Shown one piece after another: positions 1-11,197 of a DNA stretch of 64,000 nt. The stretch is from Perilla frutescens (Eukaryota; Streptophyta; Magnoliopsida; Lamiales; Lamiaceae), in assembly GCA_026008535.1 (NCBI GenBank), contig BRKX01000004.1, positions 14,533,501 through 14,597,500 of the forward strand. Direction: 5' to 3'. The position numbers and the translations under genes were made by a program. The notes below the pieces were generated by a model. That model did no database searches. It had not been told where the DNA came from and was given only the letters and a program-made list of their open reading frames with translations. Numbering within the stretch: position 1 is the first letter of the stretch; each line of letters opens with the position of its first letter.

Positions 1-173
1 GACAGTGAAATCAATTACAATTATAAAGCAATAGAAAAAAGTAGATCCTTGAACCTTGTCAGGAGAGGATTTCTAACAGATTTCCTGGAGCCAAAAGAAA
101 AGGTAAAAGTTCTTCTCAGAAAACACTTAGAGAAGTAATATAGTTTGAAGATTTGCAAAAATTGGTGAAGCAA

Positions 174-2788
174 CTATTGGGTGCACCTTCCAGTAAAAGT
201 TGTGGTTATAGAGTTACGACTTTGAACTTTCATCCTTGGTTCATCAGAGGTAGTCTTAATATTTTCTTTGACAACTGCTATCCATTAAAGGGAACACAAT
301 GAGATACAAAAGCTTTATCATTACTTCTTAATGTATAGACAAGATAAATAAAAACTTACACTTCTTGGATGTCTGATTGTTATGTGTATCTTGGATCAGA
401 TTTAGTGTTACATTCTCCTGTTTTTGCATGCAATACCAGACGTTAATTTTTATTAAAAATAAATAAAGTAAAAGAATTTGAACATAGGCGCCGACCAGCA
501 TTGAGTTTTCACCCAATTTACTACATAAAGTGAGTAAATGGAGAAAGCGGAAGTAATTAGAATTATAAGTGTGAGGCTAACTTTTAGCATTTTAAGGGAG
601 TTGTCTGTTTTCTGTTTTTTTCTCCCTTCCCCCCAGACAAAAAAAAAGGTTAATTTCTGCAATGATTTGTATCAATGGTCAAAACTAGAGAAAGCTATCA
701 GGACTTAATTGAACAGTTTAAAATTCATTAGTCATATGTAACTGGTTGCGAGTGAAATTTGCAGTGCTAAAAGTTCCTTTGGGACCTATTAACCATTGCC
801 GAAATTCAACTGTACTTGTGGACAGGGGAAGCTGAGGCTGCACTACTAATCTAATGGGAGCAGATTTGTAATGATATTCATTTGCATACCGTTGAAAGTG
901 TGCCTGATGAACTACCCTCCGTGTTGACCAAATCCACAGCACCTCTGTCACACAGAAACCATCAGAAAGGAAATGAATCACACAAATGATTAAAGAAATT
1001 GCAGGAAACATAGTCACAAAAGGATGGCAGAAAAATAAACCAAATATAACACACAGAAAGATATCTAGTTTTAATGCGTAAGAATTCATTTCAGATTCAT
1101 GAACACTAACCTTTCCTGAAGCAACATCATCTCACCTTGGCCCTTCCTGTGGTAAGATGGTGCATTAGAACCATAGAATTTTAACTACAAGCATTATTTT
1201 AAATCAAACATTAACACATACCTCTGTGAAAATAACATCATCCCACTTTTTCCTTTCCTGCAAAAAAGTGATGCATTAGAATGAGAAACTAGATGATCAA
1301 ATTTCTAAGATTTCTTCTTTCCTCTCTTTTTAACTTTATTACTTCTCTGTGTGAGATAGAAGATGAAAAGCCAAAACTAACTACATTTAGGCAATGGCAG
1401 AACAATAGAAGATTGTTCAAATATTGTACTGACAATAGCCATTTAAGTCATTCTAGATTTGCACACATTCCCCCTAAATAAACCTTCAGACCATAAAAAG
1501 AGAGATAAGCACAGGTGAAGATTTCAATATCACTTACCCAGGTCTAGAGCTTGTTCCTAGTTCGGTTTTTGAAAAGCTGCAATTCCGATTGCCAATATCA
1601 GCCAAAACTTTTCTTCCAACTTTTGAACTCACTGCAACGTGCTCCAAGTTTTCAGAATAAGACTCTCAAATTATAAACACAGGTGTTCAAGGGATATGCT
1701 GCATAGACAAGGTGGACTTACTAGATTTATCTGGTTTACTTTTGCCCTTCTCCAACTTCTTGACACCACTCTATGAACAGAAAGGGGAAAGGTAAACAAT
1801 CAAAATAATCAGTCATTCAGTCCTAGGAAGAAAAACTGAACCCCCATACTTAGGATTGACGAAAACAATAAAAACTATGATAACCTTTGAATCATTGGCA
1901 TTTTGCAGATAACCTCCGGTTTTAAGTGTAGCAGATTGTCTTCTGTGTATTAACATATAGATAGAAAATAAAATTCCTTAACCAAACAAGGAGAAAGAAC
2001 AATACGTCACTTAACCATAAACACTTACTTGGTGCGATTGTTGAGAGTGTCAGGGTTTTTCAGTTTGTCATCTTCCACATAAATCTTTAAATTCTTAACT
2101 TCTCCTGCTTCAGAATGAGGAACATAAAGTTCTGAGTCAGCACTAAAAAAAATTCTGGGGAGCAGAGCAGATTAATCATTAATAACATTCATTACCACGC
2201 TTGCTCATTTTCGGGTCATCTGCCGTTCTATCTCTGAGTGAATTCAATCTCCCCTAAATTGGAAATAAGATCACTATTAGGTTTCTCTTTGACAGTCGAT
2301 AAAATCATGAAAAATTCAGTACAGATGACAACAAATACAATAGACTGCCAAAAAAATCACTGAACCTATGAAAAAAGGAAGAAAAAATAAATCTGCACGC
2401 CACCCGAAAACTAAATTATGATTCCCTCAAAAACCATAATCATAAAAAGGTACAGTAAAAAATGCCCAGAAAACATAAGCAGAAGCAGAATTAGGGTTGT
2501 CAGCAGTTGCACCTTAACAGCCACCATATCTTTCTTTAACCAAACTCCCTCTACAATTGCAATGAGAGGATAAGTTTTCTTCAGATTCCGAACACCAGAC
2601 ACTTTCCGCTTAGGGTTTTCACAATGTACTCGATCCTTCAAGATTCTTCCAAACTATTTGTATTTTCCTTTGGCAGTTAAGGACATGAATCGAAAGGAAA
2701 TGTTCAATGTGTATGAAAAATATGTAAGCTTGGACCAGAAAAGGCAAATCGAATAACTAAGGAAAAAATTTGAGCGGGCTTACCACAT
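174..2788 (-). CDS. Small basic nuclear-type protein with destruction box and KEN box (APC/C-degron protein, PATRONUS/securin/RSS1-like)
   Basis: My splice model joins 12 exons: 2788-2784, 2142-2029, 1942-1885, 1770-1722, 1631-1538, 1257-1222, 1146-1111, 944-890, 837-794, 520-484, 417-360 and 274-174. All junctions are GT-AG and all phases agree, giving 687 nt (228 aa plus TAG). The product is hydrophilic and rich in Lys and Ser, with no membrane segment. Its centre reads RKVLADIGN, an exact match to the cyclin-B type destruction box RxxLxxIxN. The last exon contains KEN. These are the two degrons read by the anaphase-promoting complex, so the protein is probably degraded in a cell-cycle dependent way. 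Plant proteins built this way include the cohesion protector PATRONUS and rice RSS1; I cannot decide the family. The first coding exon holds only ATG plus two bases, so the start is the least certain part. Other short reading frames across the introns are not needed. Confidence 0.55.
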
Positions 2789-4034
2789 TCTTGGGAGAGC
2801 GATTCAGTGAGGAAAGTGGATGTGGAAGGGTTGTTTAAATATGTTTTTACCGTTTGAATTGAACGTAGCAAGGCTCAAGGACCGCCCTTCCCACAGTTTG
2901 AATGTGGATCGGATATTACAAGAATGCCCCCTCGTTTAATGAAGCACGGGCGGGCACCCTCCAATTTTTATTCTTACACACAACCACTTAGATGCATTAA
3001 TTGTAAATAAGCTTTATTTTATAGTATATAATTTTGGGGGAATCAAAAATCATAAAAAAAATCAAAAAATTATCCAGAAAAAAAAGGCAAATATGGGACT
3101 GTGTACAAAAGTGTTCCTCTTATTATTATTCATCATTATAAATTATAAATAAATATCATTAAACTTAGGTGTGAGTGATCTGTGCCTTAATACTTTCTCC
3201 CTTCGTTCCTACTCAAAAATTAAAATACTTTGTTTGCTTTAAAACATTAAGAACTTCACAGCAGGTCAATTTTTTTCTTATATACACCTTTCGGTTTAAA
3301 AAATATATTAATTGTTATTGAAAATGGCACGTGTGTATATTAAGAATATAATAATTATTTAAATCTGCTTCATATATTTATATTTTGTGTTGATTTTTTT
3401 CGTCTTCAAGAATTAGTAATTAGTAAATGATAATAAGTTTATTATAGTATTATTTTCATTAAACTATACAAGTAATTATTGTTTAGATTAGTGAACCACT
3501 AGTCAATAGTAAAACGATTAAATGGCCAGTTTGATTGGGGAACACATTCTCATCACCGATACAAGATTAAAGGGGGTTATGAGAAGTTGTACATATATTT
3601 TGTAGGGAAAAATGATAAAAGTAATACAGGAAGCTCATTTAACCCCTTGCTACCACCGCTCAAAAACCAGATTGTAGCATACATCTATCCCGCAAAAATC
3701 TTAAAACGCATCACCGATACAAGACTTGTATGTCACAAACTGCTTTTTGTAAGAAGAAATTACAATACTTATTCCAATTTCAAAATATATGAATTATCTC
3801 CAACTATACGAGCCTAAGACCAAATGGAACCAATAGAGGAAAGTAACATAGAAATTCTAATTTGACTACAAATACAAGCAGGGCTGCTGATACAAATTAC
3901 CCACGAAATAATAATTTGGTCAAATATATCACAAAGCCAAAGGTTTCCCCCAACGCCTGTGCTGCCCATGGAAGTGAGACTCGCAGTCGAATCTGCATGG
4001 TCTGGGTTGTAGAAGGAAGTGGATGCTTTGATTC
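2789..4034. other. Intergenic spacer between two minus-strand genes
   Basis: About 2789-2900 is the probable 5' leader and core promoter of the degron-protein gene. From 2940 to 4034 the sequence is AT-rich with no convincing reading frame. 3990-4034 should be the 3' UTR of the KDSA gene. I see no other feature. Confidence 0.6.
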
Positions 4035-7000
4035 TCATGGACGAAACGGAGTGAGGTCAATCTGAAACTGTTTCTTCCCCTTGCTAATCCGCTGTAGAGA
4101 AAGCACATTAATCAGACTATTGGGGGAGGAAAAACATTGCTACTTCATCAGAAAAATAGGAAGAGTTCTGAAACAGATGCAAATTTGCAATCATGGTCAG
4201 GAAACAATTTGCTGCACTTCTGCTTTAGAGATCGTCCATTCATTTTTCATATGCCTGTTACTGTTTTGACACGTGATGCATAGAATTACTTACGGCTATC
4301 GCAACGAGCTCTTCCAGAAGTTCCTCCAGATGACGTAGAGGCTGCACAAGAAACATGAAGAAAGGTAATTCAAAGAAGACCACTTCGTATATCAACAAGA
4401 ATAGATCTTCTGCTCCCCACAGGTGGCCTAATTGGTAGAGTGAGTGAGCTCACGACTGAAAAGCCACGAGTTCAAAATCCACCAATACTTTCTAGGTTGA
4501 GTATGTCGCACAATGGTTGAGTATGGGTTGCAGGCTATTTCATTGAAGTAGGGTTTACTAAGAACACCTCCACGGACAGTGGCTGTAGGTTTTCCTCCTC
4601 ACCAACAAAGAAAAAAGAGAGACCCTTCTTTCTCAAGAAAGAGAATCCAAAATATAGTGCTCCCATTTAAAATATTCCACTCTCAATAAACTTACCCACT
4701 GTGTTGGACCATCAACTGGAGCCTTTAGGGGGTCATCATGCACCTGTGTAGCCAACAATGGGAAACAAACTCAATGAGAAGTTCAGAATGCAACAATGCA
4801 GAAACACTGCTCAACAAATTCATTATTCATGTTTTGATTGTTATCATTTATAAACACATCTATTTATGTATCGCTCAAGAACATTTTTATAAATTGCATG
4901 GCATACACAATATCAGATGAAGAAACGAGAAAAAATATTTATATTAACTAGACAAGATTCACTGCACACCTCCATAAAGATCCCATCAACCCCAACAGCA
5001 ACTGCTGTCCGGGCAATGCAGGGTATCAGTTCACGAAGACCACCACTGGCAACACCACCACCTTCAAGCTGTTCGATAATGGGAAATTTCACTTATCCAC
5101 ATTAAGATAAAACCACGGAAAGGAAAAAGTAGAGAATACTTGATTAAGGACGTGGCATAAAGATCCTACTTTATTATAGTTTTTAAATATCTTGCCAGAA
5201 ATCTGAGATTGTTAAATCTTCTCAGGATTACCAATTTTTCCGTAACAGTTGAAACAGTTACTAACACTTCAAGTCGTAAGTAACCACTTTTAAAGAAACT
5301 ATGAGGTTTTATCCATATCTAATAGAGTATGTCCATTTGACTAAATGAACTATAGGTAAACGCATACCTTTCTCCCAGCTGGTTGCTGTAGTGAATGTGT
5401 TATATCAGCCACCTGAAGGATAATCATCCAATTTAGAAACCTAGGCTTTAACTATACGGTACAATCAAGATGCAAATGTACAACATGAAACCTATTTTAA
5501 TGGTTATATAGACTGGATGTGCCTAAGGGCTTCTCCAACGGAGATGCCAAAACAGAAAAATAGTATGTTTTGCTCCTCCAACGGGTACTGCAAAAGGGTC
5601 GGCAAAATGGGGGAGAGGAGAGAGGGGCACTATAATTGGCGTCCCTCCTCAACGGAAAATTTTTTTATTTTTTATTTTTTATGTTTTTCTATTTGTATTT
5701 TTTTTCATTTTGTATATATTGTTTGTAAATTATTTTATATTTTAAATAATGTTTTGTAAATTAATATTAAAATTCATTGTGTATGATAAATTTAATTAAA
5801 TGGATATGTTAAAACTTAAAACACAAAATTAAATTAGATAATAATTATACCAACAATAAAAACTACACATAAAAAATAATAAAATAGATAAAATTACACC
5901 AACAATAAATGTAACTTTATGTTTGTTTTGTAATATTACTTCAAATATATTTGTTCCTAAAAAAATGTTTCAATAAGTATTATGAAATATTGAATGTAAT
6001 TATATGTTGTCAATTATAAAATAATAATTACAAAGGGAGTAAAGGAATTATTATGAAATATTCTCTTTTGATGTGGAATTATAGAGGAGACTGTTGAAGA
6101 TGGAATGGAGAATCTACTGTATTTTAGTGATAGTGATGCTGTATTATAGGGGAGACGGTTGGAGATGGCCTAATGGAAAATGCCGACATTGACATGAAAC
6201 ACAACATGCACCAAAAATCTTACAACAGGACTATTTGCCTCCCTCAACCACTCCAGATTGCGAGGATCAACAATTAAGTCATCTGCATAACATAGCAATA
6301 GAGTAAAAAAAAAATAATCAAAAATAGATATCTGCTAATTCCATTAACATGCTATTATTAGTCTAGTACCAAAATGCCAGCTTTCAGAATATCATTCGCA
6401 GCCATGGTATTCTAGAGTGTGCCACATATAGAACTTCCCTGGGCACAACTATGATATATTTTTTCTTCTAGAAATATAATTTATCTACCATTATAGATAA
6501 AAATAGGTAGAGGCACTTACTGTAACCAAACATTGTGCCTCTCTCACAAACCATAACATTTTCATTACCAGCCAATCTAATCTTTTCAGCAGAATTTACC
6601 ATGACCTACACAATGTTAAAAATATGGAACTAGGAGTTACTTTGGTAAACTGGCAAGGAAGAATTGCATGAAAAAGAAGGGGGGCGGATGCTTACTGAAG
6701 GAGCACAAAATTGGCCTTTCTTAATGTTGATAATTTTCCCAGTCTTGGCAGCTGCTACAAGCAGATCTGTCTGTGGGAAAAAAGTAATTGATATAACCTT
6801 CCAGTTCCAAAAGAGGGTAGACTCCAATACATTCTCAAAAGCAAAACCATATGGTCTGGAAAACAAATTTTGTTCCTCCTAATAGAAGGAATTGATACAA
6901 TCTAACCTGTCGGCACAAAAAAGCAGGAATCTGGATTATGTCGGCAACCTTGCCAACAGCTTCACACTGGAAAAGGTGAAGATTTTAGAAGTCAGGTCAT

Positions 7001-8106
7001 CTCTTGCTCAACAAAAGACAATTACCTACAGCTACATGTATGATGACTTTATCTGAAAGCAGGTTGAACAGAAAGCAAACACAGTGAAAGAGCAAAAAAT
7101 AGCTATACAATGTTAATGCCACAACTTCGAACTATGTCAAACTCAAAATTGAAGAAAACATGTTTAGAGAGTTCATTTCATCTGAATTCGAAATTCCCTA
7201 AAGTCCTACAAAAAAGAAACTAATGCTCCAATAGTCCAATTTGAGAAAGCAAAACTGGTCGAGTGATTTTATGAAGGAATTGGGTAAGAAACTTGGTATA
7301 GCAGCTTTAAGCGGTCATATCACTATTCAACAGCCAACCTGCATTGCCTCGTGCACATCAGTAACTATTGGAATGTCGTAAGTTGCTTTCACCTTCTCAA
7401 GGATCTGCATCGAAAAATGCACAGTGACAGACAAATTAACAATGCATCAAGTGGAGCTCTCTTATCAATAAACTTCCAATATGAGCTCCAAAGTAAAAAC
7501 ACCTCTGCAAGGTTGGGGGAAAAAAAGATGCTAAACTAATGCAGCCAGAAAGCTTCCCAAAATCTATCAACTAACTGAGCTGATATTGCAGAACCGCAAG
7601 CATTAGTGCTCAAAAGTTTTACCAACTGAAATAAAAGAAACAATCCCACTTAAGAATAATCACCTTCAAGCCTTCGGCCAAACCAGGGCCCCGAAACGAC
7701 TTAGAAGATGTTCGATTAGCTTTGTCGAAGCTCGACTTAAAAACCAGCGGCAGTCCAAGTCTAGAAGCAACAAAATGCCATGGAATTCAGTTAATTAATT
7801 CTAAAAATGAACCAATAAATAATGCACGAAAATTCCGATAAATCTCAGTACTTCGAAGCGATGGATTTAATGTGTTTGGCCATGTAGAGAATGTGCTCCT
7901 CCGATTCAATCACATTGGGGCCTGCCAGTAGGAAAAACGGCTCTGCAGCCTATTTGTCGTAATTCAACAATTTCGATTAGTTGAAAATTTCTTAGAAATT
8001 AGGGTAAAAATAATAATTCAGCGAAGATGCTCCGAAATGCAGAAAGAATTGAGGAAGATAATTCAGAGACCTTGAGCTGATTGAAAAGCAGAGTTGACGA
8101 ATCCAT
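4035..8106 (-). CDS. KDSA: 3-deoxy-8-phosphooctulonate synthase (KDO8P synthase)
   Basis: Condenses phosphoenolpyruvate with arabinose 5-phosphate to KDO 8-phosphate, which leads to the KDO of rhamnogalacturonan II pectin; the enzyme is cytosolic. Thirteen exons are visible on the minus strand: 8106-8071, 7949-7852, 7760-7664, 7404-7339, 6966-6907, 6770-6696, 6605-6521, 6282-6224, 5412-5368, 5068-4970, 4743-4696, 4341-4294 and 4091-4035. All have GT-AG junctions and agreeing phases. They add up to 873 nt, or 290 aa, the usual length of plant KDSA. Family landmarks occur in order: FLLAGPNVIESE near the N-terminus, LPLVFKSSFDKANR, the PIVTDVHE segment, AAKTGKIINIKKGQF, ADITHSLQQP, GVDGIFMEVHDDP, and an IDLTPFRP C-terminus. 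Every exon is intact with no stop or frameshift. The start is the only ATG before MDSSTLLFNQLK. Introns 8 and 11 carry a MITE and a SINE. Confidence 0.95.
4422..4620 (+). mobile_element. tRNA-derived SINE in KDSA intron 11
   Basis: A Pol III type internal promoter is visible. Box A (TGGCCTAATTGG, 4424-4435) fits TRGYNNARNNGG. A box B-like GTTCAAAATC starts at 4470, with one mismatch. The distance between the boxes is that of a tRNA gene. A non-tRNA body follows and ends in A-rich sequence near 4605-4620. The anticodon region does not fold as a functional tRNA. The element is antisense to KDSA. I found no clear target duplication, so the ends are approximate. Confidence 0.6.
5527..6170. mobile_element. 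Tourist-like MITE (PIF/Harbinger) in KDSA intron 8
   Basis: The left end GGGCTTCTCCAAC and the right end read inward (GGCCATCTCCAAC) form terminal inverted repeats. TAA lies on both sides (5524-5526 and 6171-6173), the 3-bp target duplication typical of PIF/Harbinger. The 644-bp interior is AT-rich and noncoding. Splice sites of the host intron are untouched. Confidence 0.8.
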
Positions 8107-8346
8107 ATCTTCGCTCGAGATTTGCTGCCGAAATAAGAAATGCAAACAGAAATGAGATGAACAGTTACCAAATCGGAGTGAGAAATCGAAATTTTATCCG
8201 GATCTGAGGTATTAATGCAAAGTTTCGGAACAGTTTGTCAGTGAAAAATAAGTAATGATCATCTCGTAATTATTTGGATCTGAGATTTAATGGAATGTAT
8301 CAACACACTCTGTCGGTGAAAGAGACTGATCATCTCTCAGCTCAGT

Positions 8347-8392
8347 TGTTCTCAGAGAGATAGAGAGAGATAGAGAGGGAGAGATAATAATG
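8347..8392. repeat. GA-rich microsatellite upstream of KDSA
   Basis: Imperfect GAGAGATA repeats lie about 240-285 bp upstream of the KDSA start codon, in the probable 5' leader or proximal promoter. Read on the gene strand it is a CT-rich tract, a common feature of plant leaders. Confidence 0.6.
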
Positions 8393-8464
8393 TCAGTTCA
8401 GTTAACGGAGTTAAACATGGGCCGGTTTCGGGATTTTATTGGGTTACAGGCCTGTTCACCTACT

Positions 8465-8832
8465 GAAAATTCGATGCTTCCCCTACCCGAGTTTAGTTTT
8501 TTTATTTTTTAGCAATTGTTTTAAAATGTTTTTTTCAAAAAATGGGACATAAATGGCGATATTAGTAGATATTAATTATGTTCATCACAATTTTTTCCAC
8601 CTTCTGATATGCAAACGACATAAGTGTGTATTTTTAACGATATCGTGTGGGAAAAAAATTACAACATTATCGCTTATATAGTAAGAAATGAAATAAAAAA
8701 TCAAAACGAGCATAATTAACATCTACTTAAAAAGTAAGACATGTCAAAAATAAAATTTGCTAAAATATTTTTGAAAATTACTAAAAAAATAAAAGGGGAA
8801 ACTCAGATATGCTAGTGCAGCATCGAATTTTC
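8465..8832. mobile_element. Palindromic (foldback) MITE upstream of KDSA
   Basis: The left arm starting GAAAATTCGATGC at 8465 is matched by the reverse complement of the right arm ending GCATCGAATTTTC at 8832. The similarity continues inward for about 70 bp, and there is further inner pairing (AGATATTAATTATG against CATAATTAACATCT). It is 368 bp and noncoding. I could not define a target duplication, so the superfamily is open (Mutator-type MITE possible). Confidence 0.6.
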
Positions 8833-9126
8833 CCATCACACAGCTTTCGTTATTTTTTTTTAAAAGTGGGCTTAACTCCGGCGGTAAAGAAGAGAAATGT
8901 GGGTTTGGACAATTGGACCAAGCTTTATTTTAATTATTTATAATTCTTTTGAAAAATGTTATTATTTTTGTTTAGAAAAAAAAATGCGAAAGGTTATTAT
9001 TTTTAGACGTTATTAATGATGAAATAGTAAATTAGATTAATTAATTTTATTAATATTTTTTCTAGCTGGGACTAAGGGGAGCTGTGAGCGAGGAGTCTTA
9101 AACTCGGGCATCTCACTTTACATGTG
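8833..9126. other. AT-rich intergenic DNA
   Basis: No gene or clear repeat boundary is seen between the palindromic MITE and the hAT element. Confidence 0.5.
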
Positions 9127-9134
9127 GGCTTGGA

Positions 9135-10152
9135 TAGGGGTGAGCAAAACCGAATCGAACCGACGAGTTCGGTTCGGTTCGGTTTGATACATTATAACAT
9201 CGGTTCGGTTTCAGTTTTATACTTCATAAACCGATTATGTTCGGTTCGGTTTCGGTTTGGACACTAAAAAACTGAAAAATACCGAACCGAACCGAATAAA
9301 AATTAATAGTGTAAAAATATAGATAGCCCATTCACTATTCCATTCCATTGAGCCCATCACATAATTAATAGCCCATTCCCAATCCAATTGAGCCCAACAC
9401 AAATACACAATAATGTGAAAGTTTAACACACATCGCAGCACAGATTGAATTTGGCAATTTGCCAATTTGAAAACCTAACTCTAAAATCGCAGCACTCACA
9501 CATCTGTCTCTCTCTCCTTCTCAGCTAATCTTTCATGAGCAACCACCACCGCCCCCATGTCGTACACCTCCGCACTGCTCTTGAAACCCCTCTGCGTCTT
9601 CGTGTCGTAGCCGCTCACCACCCAGAACTTCGCCCCCACCACCACCCCCTTGCACTCGTCCCTCTCCTCGCTCATTCACCCCGCTGCTGCCTCCGCCCAC
9701 ACACCCCTCCTTCGCGTCGCAGCAGCAGTAGCATACTAGCAGACAGTAGTTTGTTTTTAATTTTTTAATTATTTGGGTCTTTTGGAATTGGAGTTAAATG
9801 TTGATGACTATGTGTGTAATTTGCAGTAGCTTATTATGCTATTCTCCAACAATTTATTTTAGTTGATGGATAGGATTTTTTATTAATTTACGCCTCATTA
9901 AAATTGTGTGATTTTGGTGAAAAAATATGAGAAATTTCGTGAAAAAACAGGGAGAATTTTTTTTTGGTAAATTTGCCAAAATCAGCTTCGGTTTTCTTAC
10001 CGACCAAAACCGAACCGACATTTTCGGTTTCGGTTCGGTTCGGCTACAATCAATGTTCTGTTCGGTTCGTCATATAATTTTCGGTTCGGTTCAACTTCGG
10101 TTTTACAGATTCGGTTCGGTTCAGTTCGGTTTGAACCGAATGCACACCCCTA
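9135..10152. mobile_element. Non-autonomous hAT element with captured gene fragment
   Basis: Terminal inverted repeats TAGGGGTGAGCA (left) and TAGGGGTGTGCA (right, reverse complement) are flanked by a perfect 8-bp target duplication GGCTTGGA (9127-9134 and 10153-10160), diagnostic of hAT transposition. Both subterminal regions carry many copies of CGGTTCGGTT or its complement, likely transposase binding sites. No transposase is encoded. The interior holds a GC-rich block from a host F-box/kelch gene (separate entry). Confidence 0.88.
9535..9722 (-). pseudogene. Captured F-box/kelch-repeat protein fragment
   Basis: On the minus strand from an ATG at 9675 the reading contains ERDECKGVVVGAKFWVVSGY and then SSAEVYDMG. 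This is the hallmark kelch segment of plant F-box/kelch-repeat (KFB, At1g80440/At1g15670-like) proteins. Only about 50 residues remain, and a frameshift separates them from an upstream CDAKEG-like kelch remnant. The block is GC-rich, sharply unlike the AT-rich element around it, so it was acquired from a host gene. There is no F-box and no full propeller, so it is not a functional protein. Confidence 0.7.
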
Positions 10153-10210
10153 GGCTTGGACAATTAGATCGAAGCTTTATTTGAATTAAAATTTATTTTA
10201 ATTTTTAATA

Positions 10211-11197
10211 CTTTCTCCGTTTCTATTTAAGTGTCATTTTTTGGATGAATGCACACAGATTAATAAATTAATTGAGTTATTGTAACATAAATTTTTGTAT
10301 TTAATTTAATAAAATACAAAACAGTGTACAATTTAGATATTTTTCGGATCAAATTGTATTTCTTGGATCCAATCTCTATTTCTCCTCTGATTAATCACTC
10401 CTGGAACAATCTTCAAGTGATCTTCGACTTAGGCTTTGGTCTTTTACCTTGTTCATGGATCAAATACCGTCTTCGGGATGAGTTTGACTCCGGGAACAAT
10501 CTTCAAGTGATCGAAGACGAGTTTGACTTTGGGAACAATCTTCGACTTCAAGTGATCTTCGACTTAGGCTTTGGTCTTTTACCTTGTTTATGGATCAAAT
10601 GCTATCTTCGTGATGAGTTTGGTGAAGAACGTCTTTGAATGTCACAAGAACGTTTTGAATATCTAAGAGAATTGAATTTCACTTATGGAATTTCTTCTCA
10701 AATTCTTGAACTCTTCAAATGAATTATGATGTGATTTTCAACTGATATGGAGGCCCTATTTATAGTTGTAGGTAGGAGTATCTAAGGCTGACGTGGTGCG
10801 ATCTCATTGACCCTTGAATATTGATATATATCTCCGCAAATATTTTTACTTGTTATCAAAAACTCTTGATATTTATCATATAATAATATCTTTATTATTT
10901 AAATATTTTATCTAATTTTGGATTTCATAATATTTCATAAGATTCCAAAACTAAATAAATATATAAAAATTAATAAAAACATTATATATGATATTGTTAA
11001 TTTTCGTCTTCTACAGTTACCTAATACACCATTATGTGAATACATTAAATGAGTTAAATATAGATGTACAAATGCATTTAATGAGGACGAATGTGTGAAA
11101 AAAATGAATTTTTTGTCTCAAATTTGTAAAATGATACTTTTTTTGAAACAAAATTTTGATGCAAGAATGACACTTATTCAAAAACTAAAGGAGTTGA
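10211..11197. mobile_element. Stowaway-like element interrupted by a solo LTR
   Basis: The ends resemble the CTCC-TAAGTGTCAT terminal repeats of plant mariner/Stowaway MITEs: CTCCGTTTCTATTTAAGTGTCAT on the left, and on the right the reverse complement of ATGACACTTATTC...GGAG. TA is present outside both ends. The arms are diverged. About 735 bp of the interior is the inserted LTR described separately. Confidence 0.55.
10281..11015 (+). mobile_element. Solo LTR nested in the Stowaway-like element
   Basis: It starts TGTAACATAA and ends TCTTCTACA (TG...CA). The flanks are GTTAT and GTTAC, a 5-bp target duplication with one mismatch. A TATA-like motif (CTATTTATAG near 10754) fits an LTR promoter on the plus strand. 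Short internal repeats around AACAATCTTCAAGTGATC occur at 10410-10560. A diverged relative lies at about 17815-18536. There is no internal region, so it is a solo LTR. Confidence 0.7.

Noticed and set aside
718..1089. 123-codon open frame on the minus strand with hydrophobic start
   Set aside because: It spans two exons and the intron between them of the degron-protein model; the hydrophobic part is intron translation and no family is matched.
2411..2660. Open frame coding VSGVRNLKKTYPLIAIVEGV in the first intron of the left gene
   Set aside because: No in-frame ATG is joined to it and its phase does not fit exon 2142-2029, whereas the ATG exon at 2788 does.
4422..4495. Possible tRNA gene
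   Set aside because: Box A and a near box B are present, but no cloverleaf with paired acceptor stem can be formed and a SINE-like body follows.
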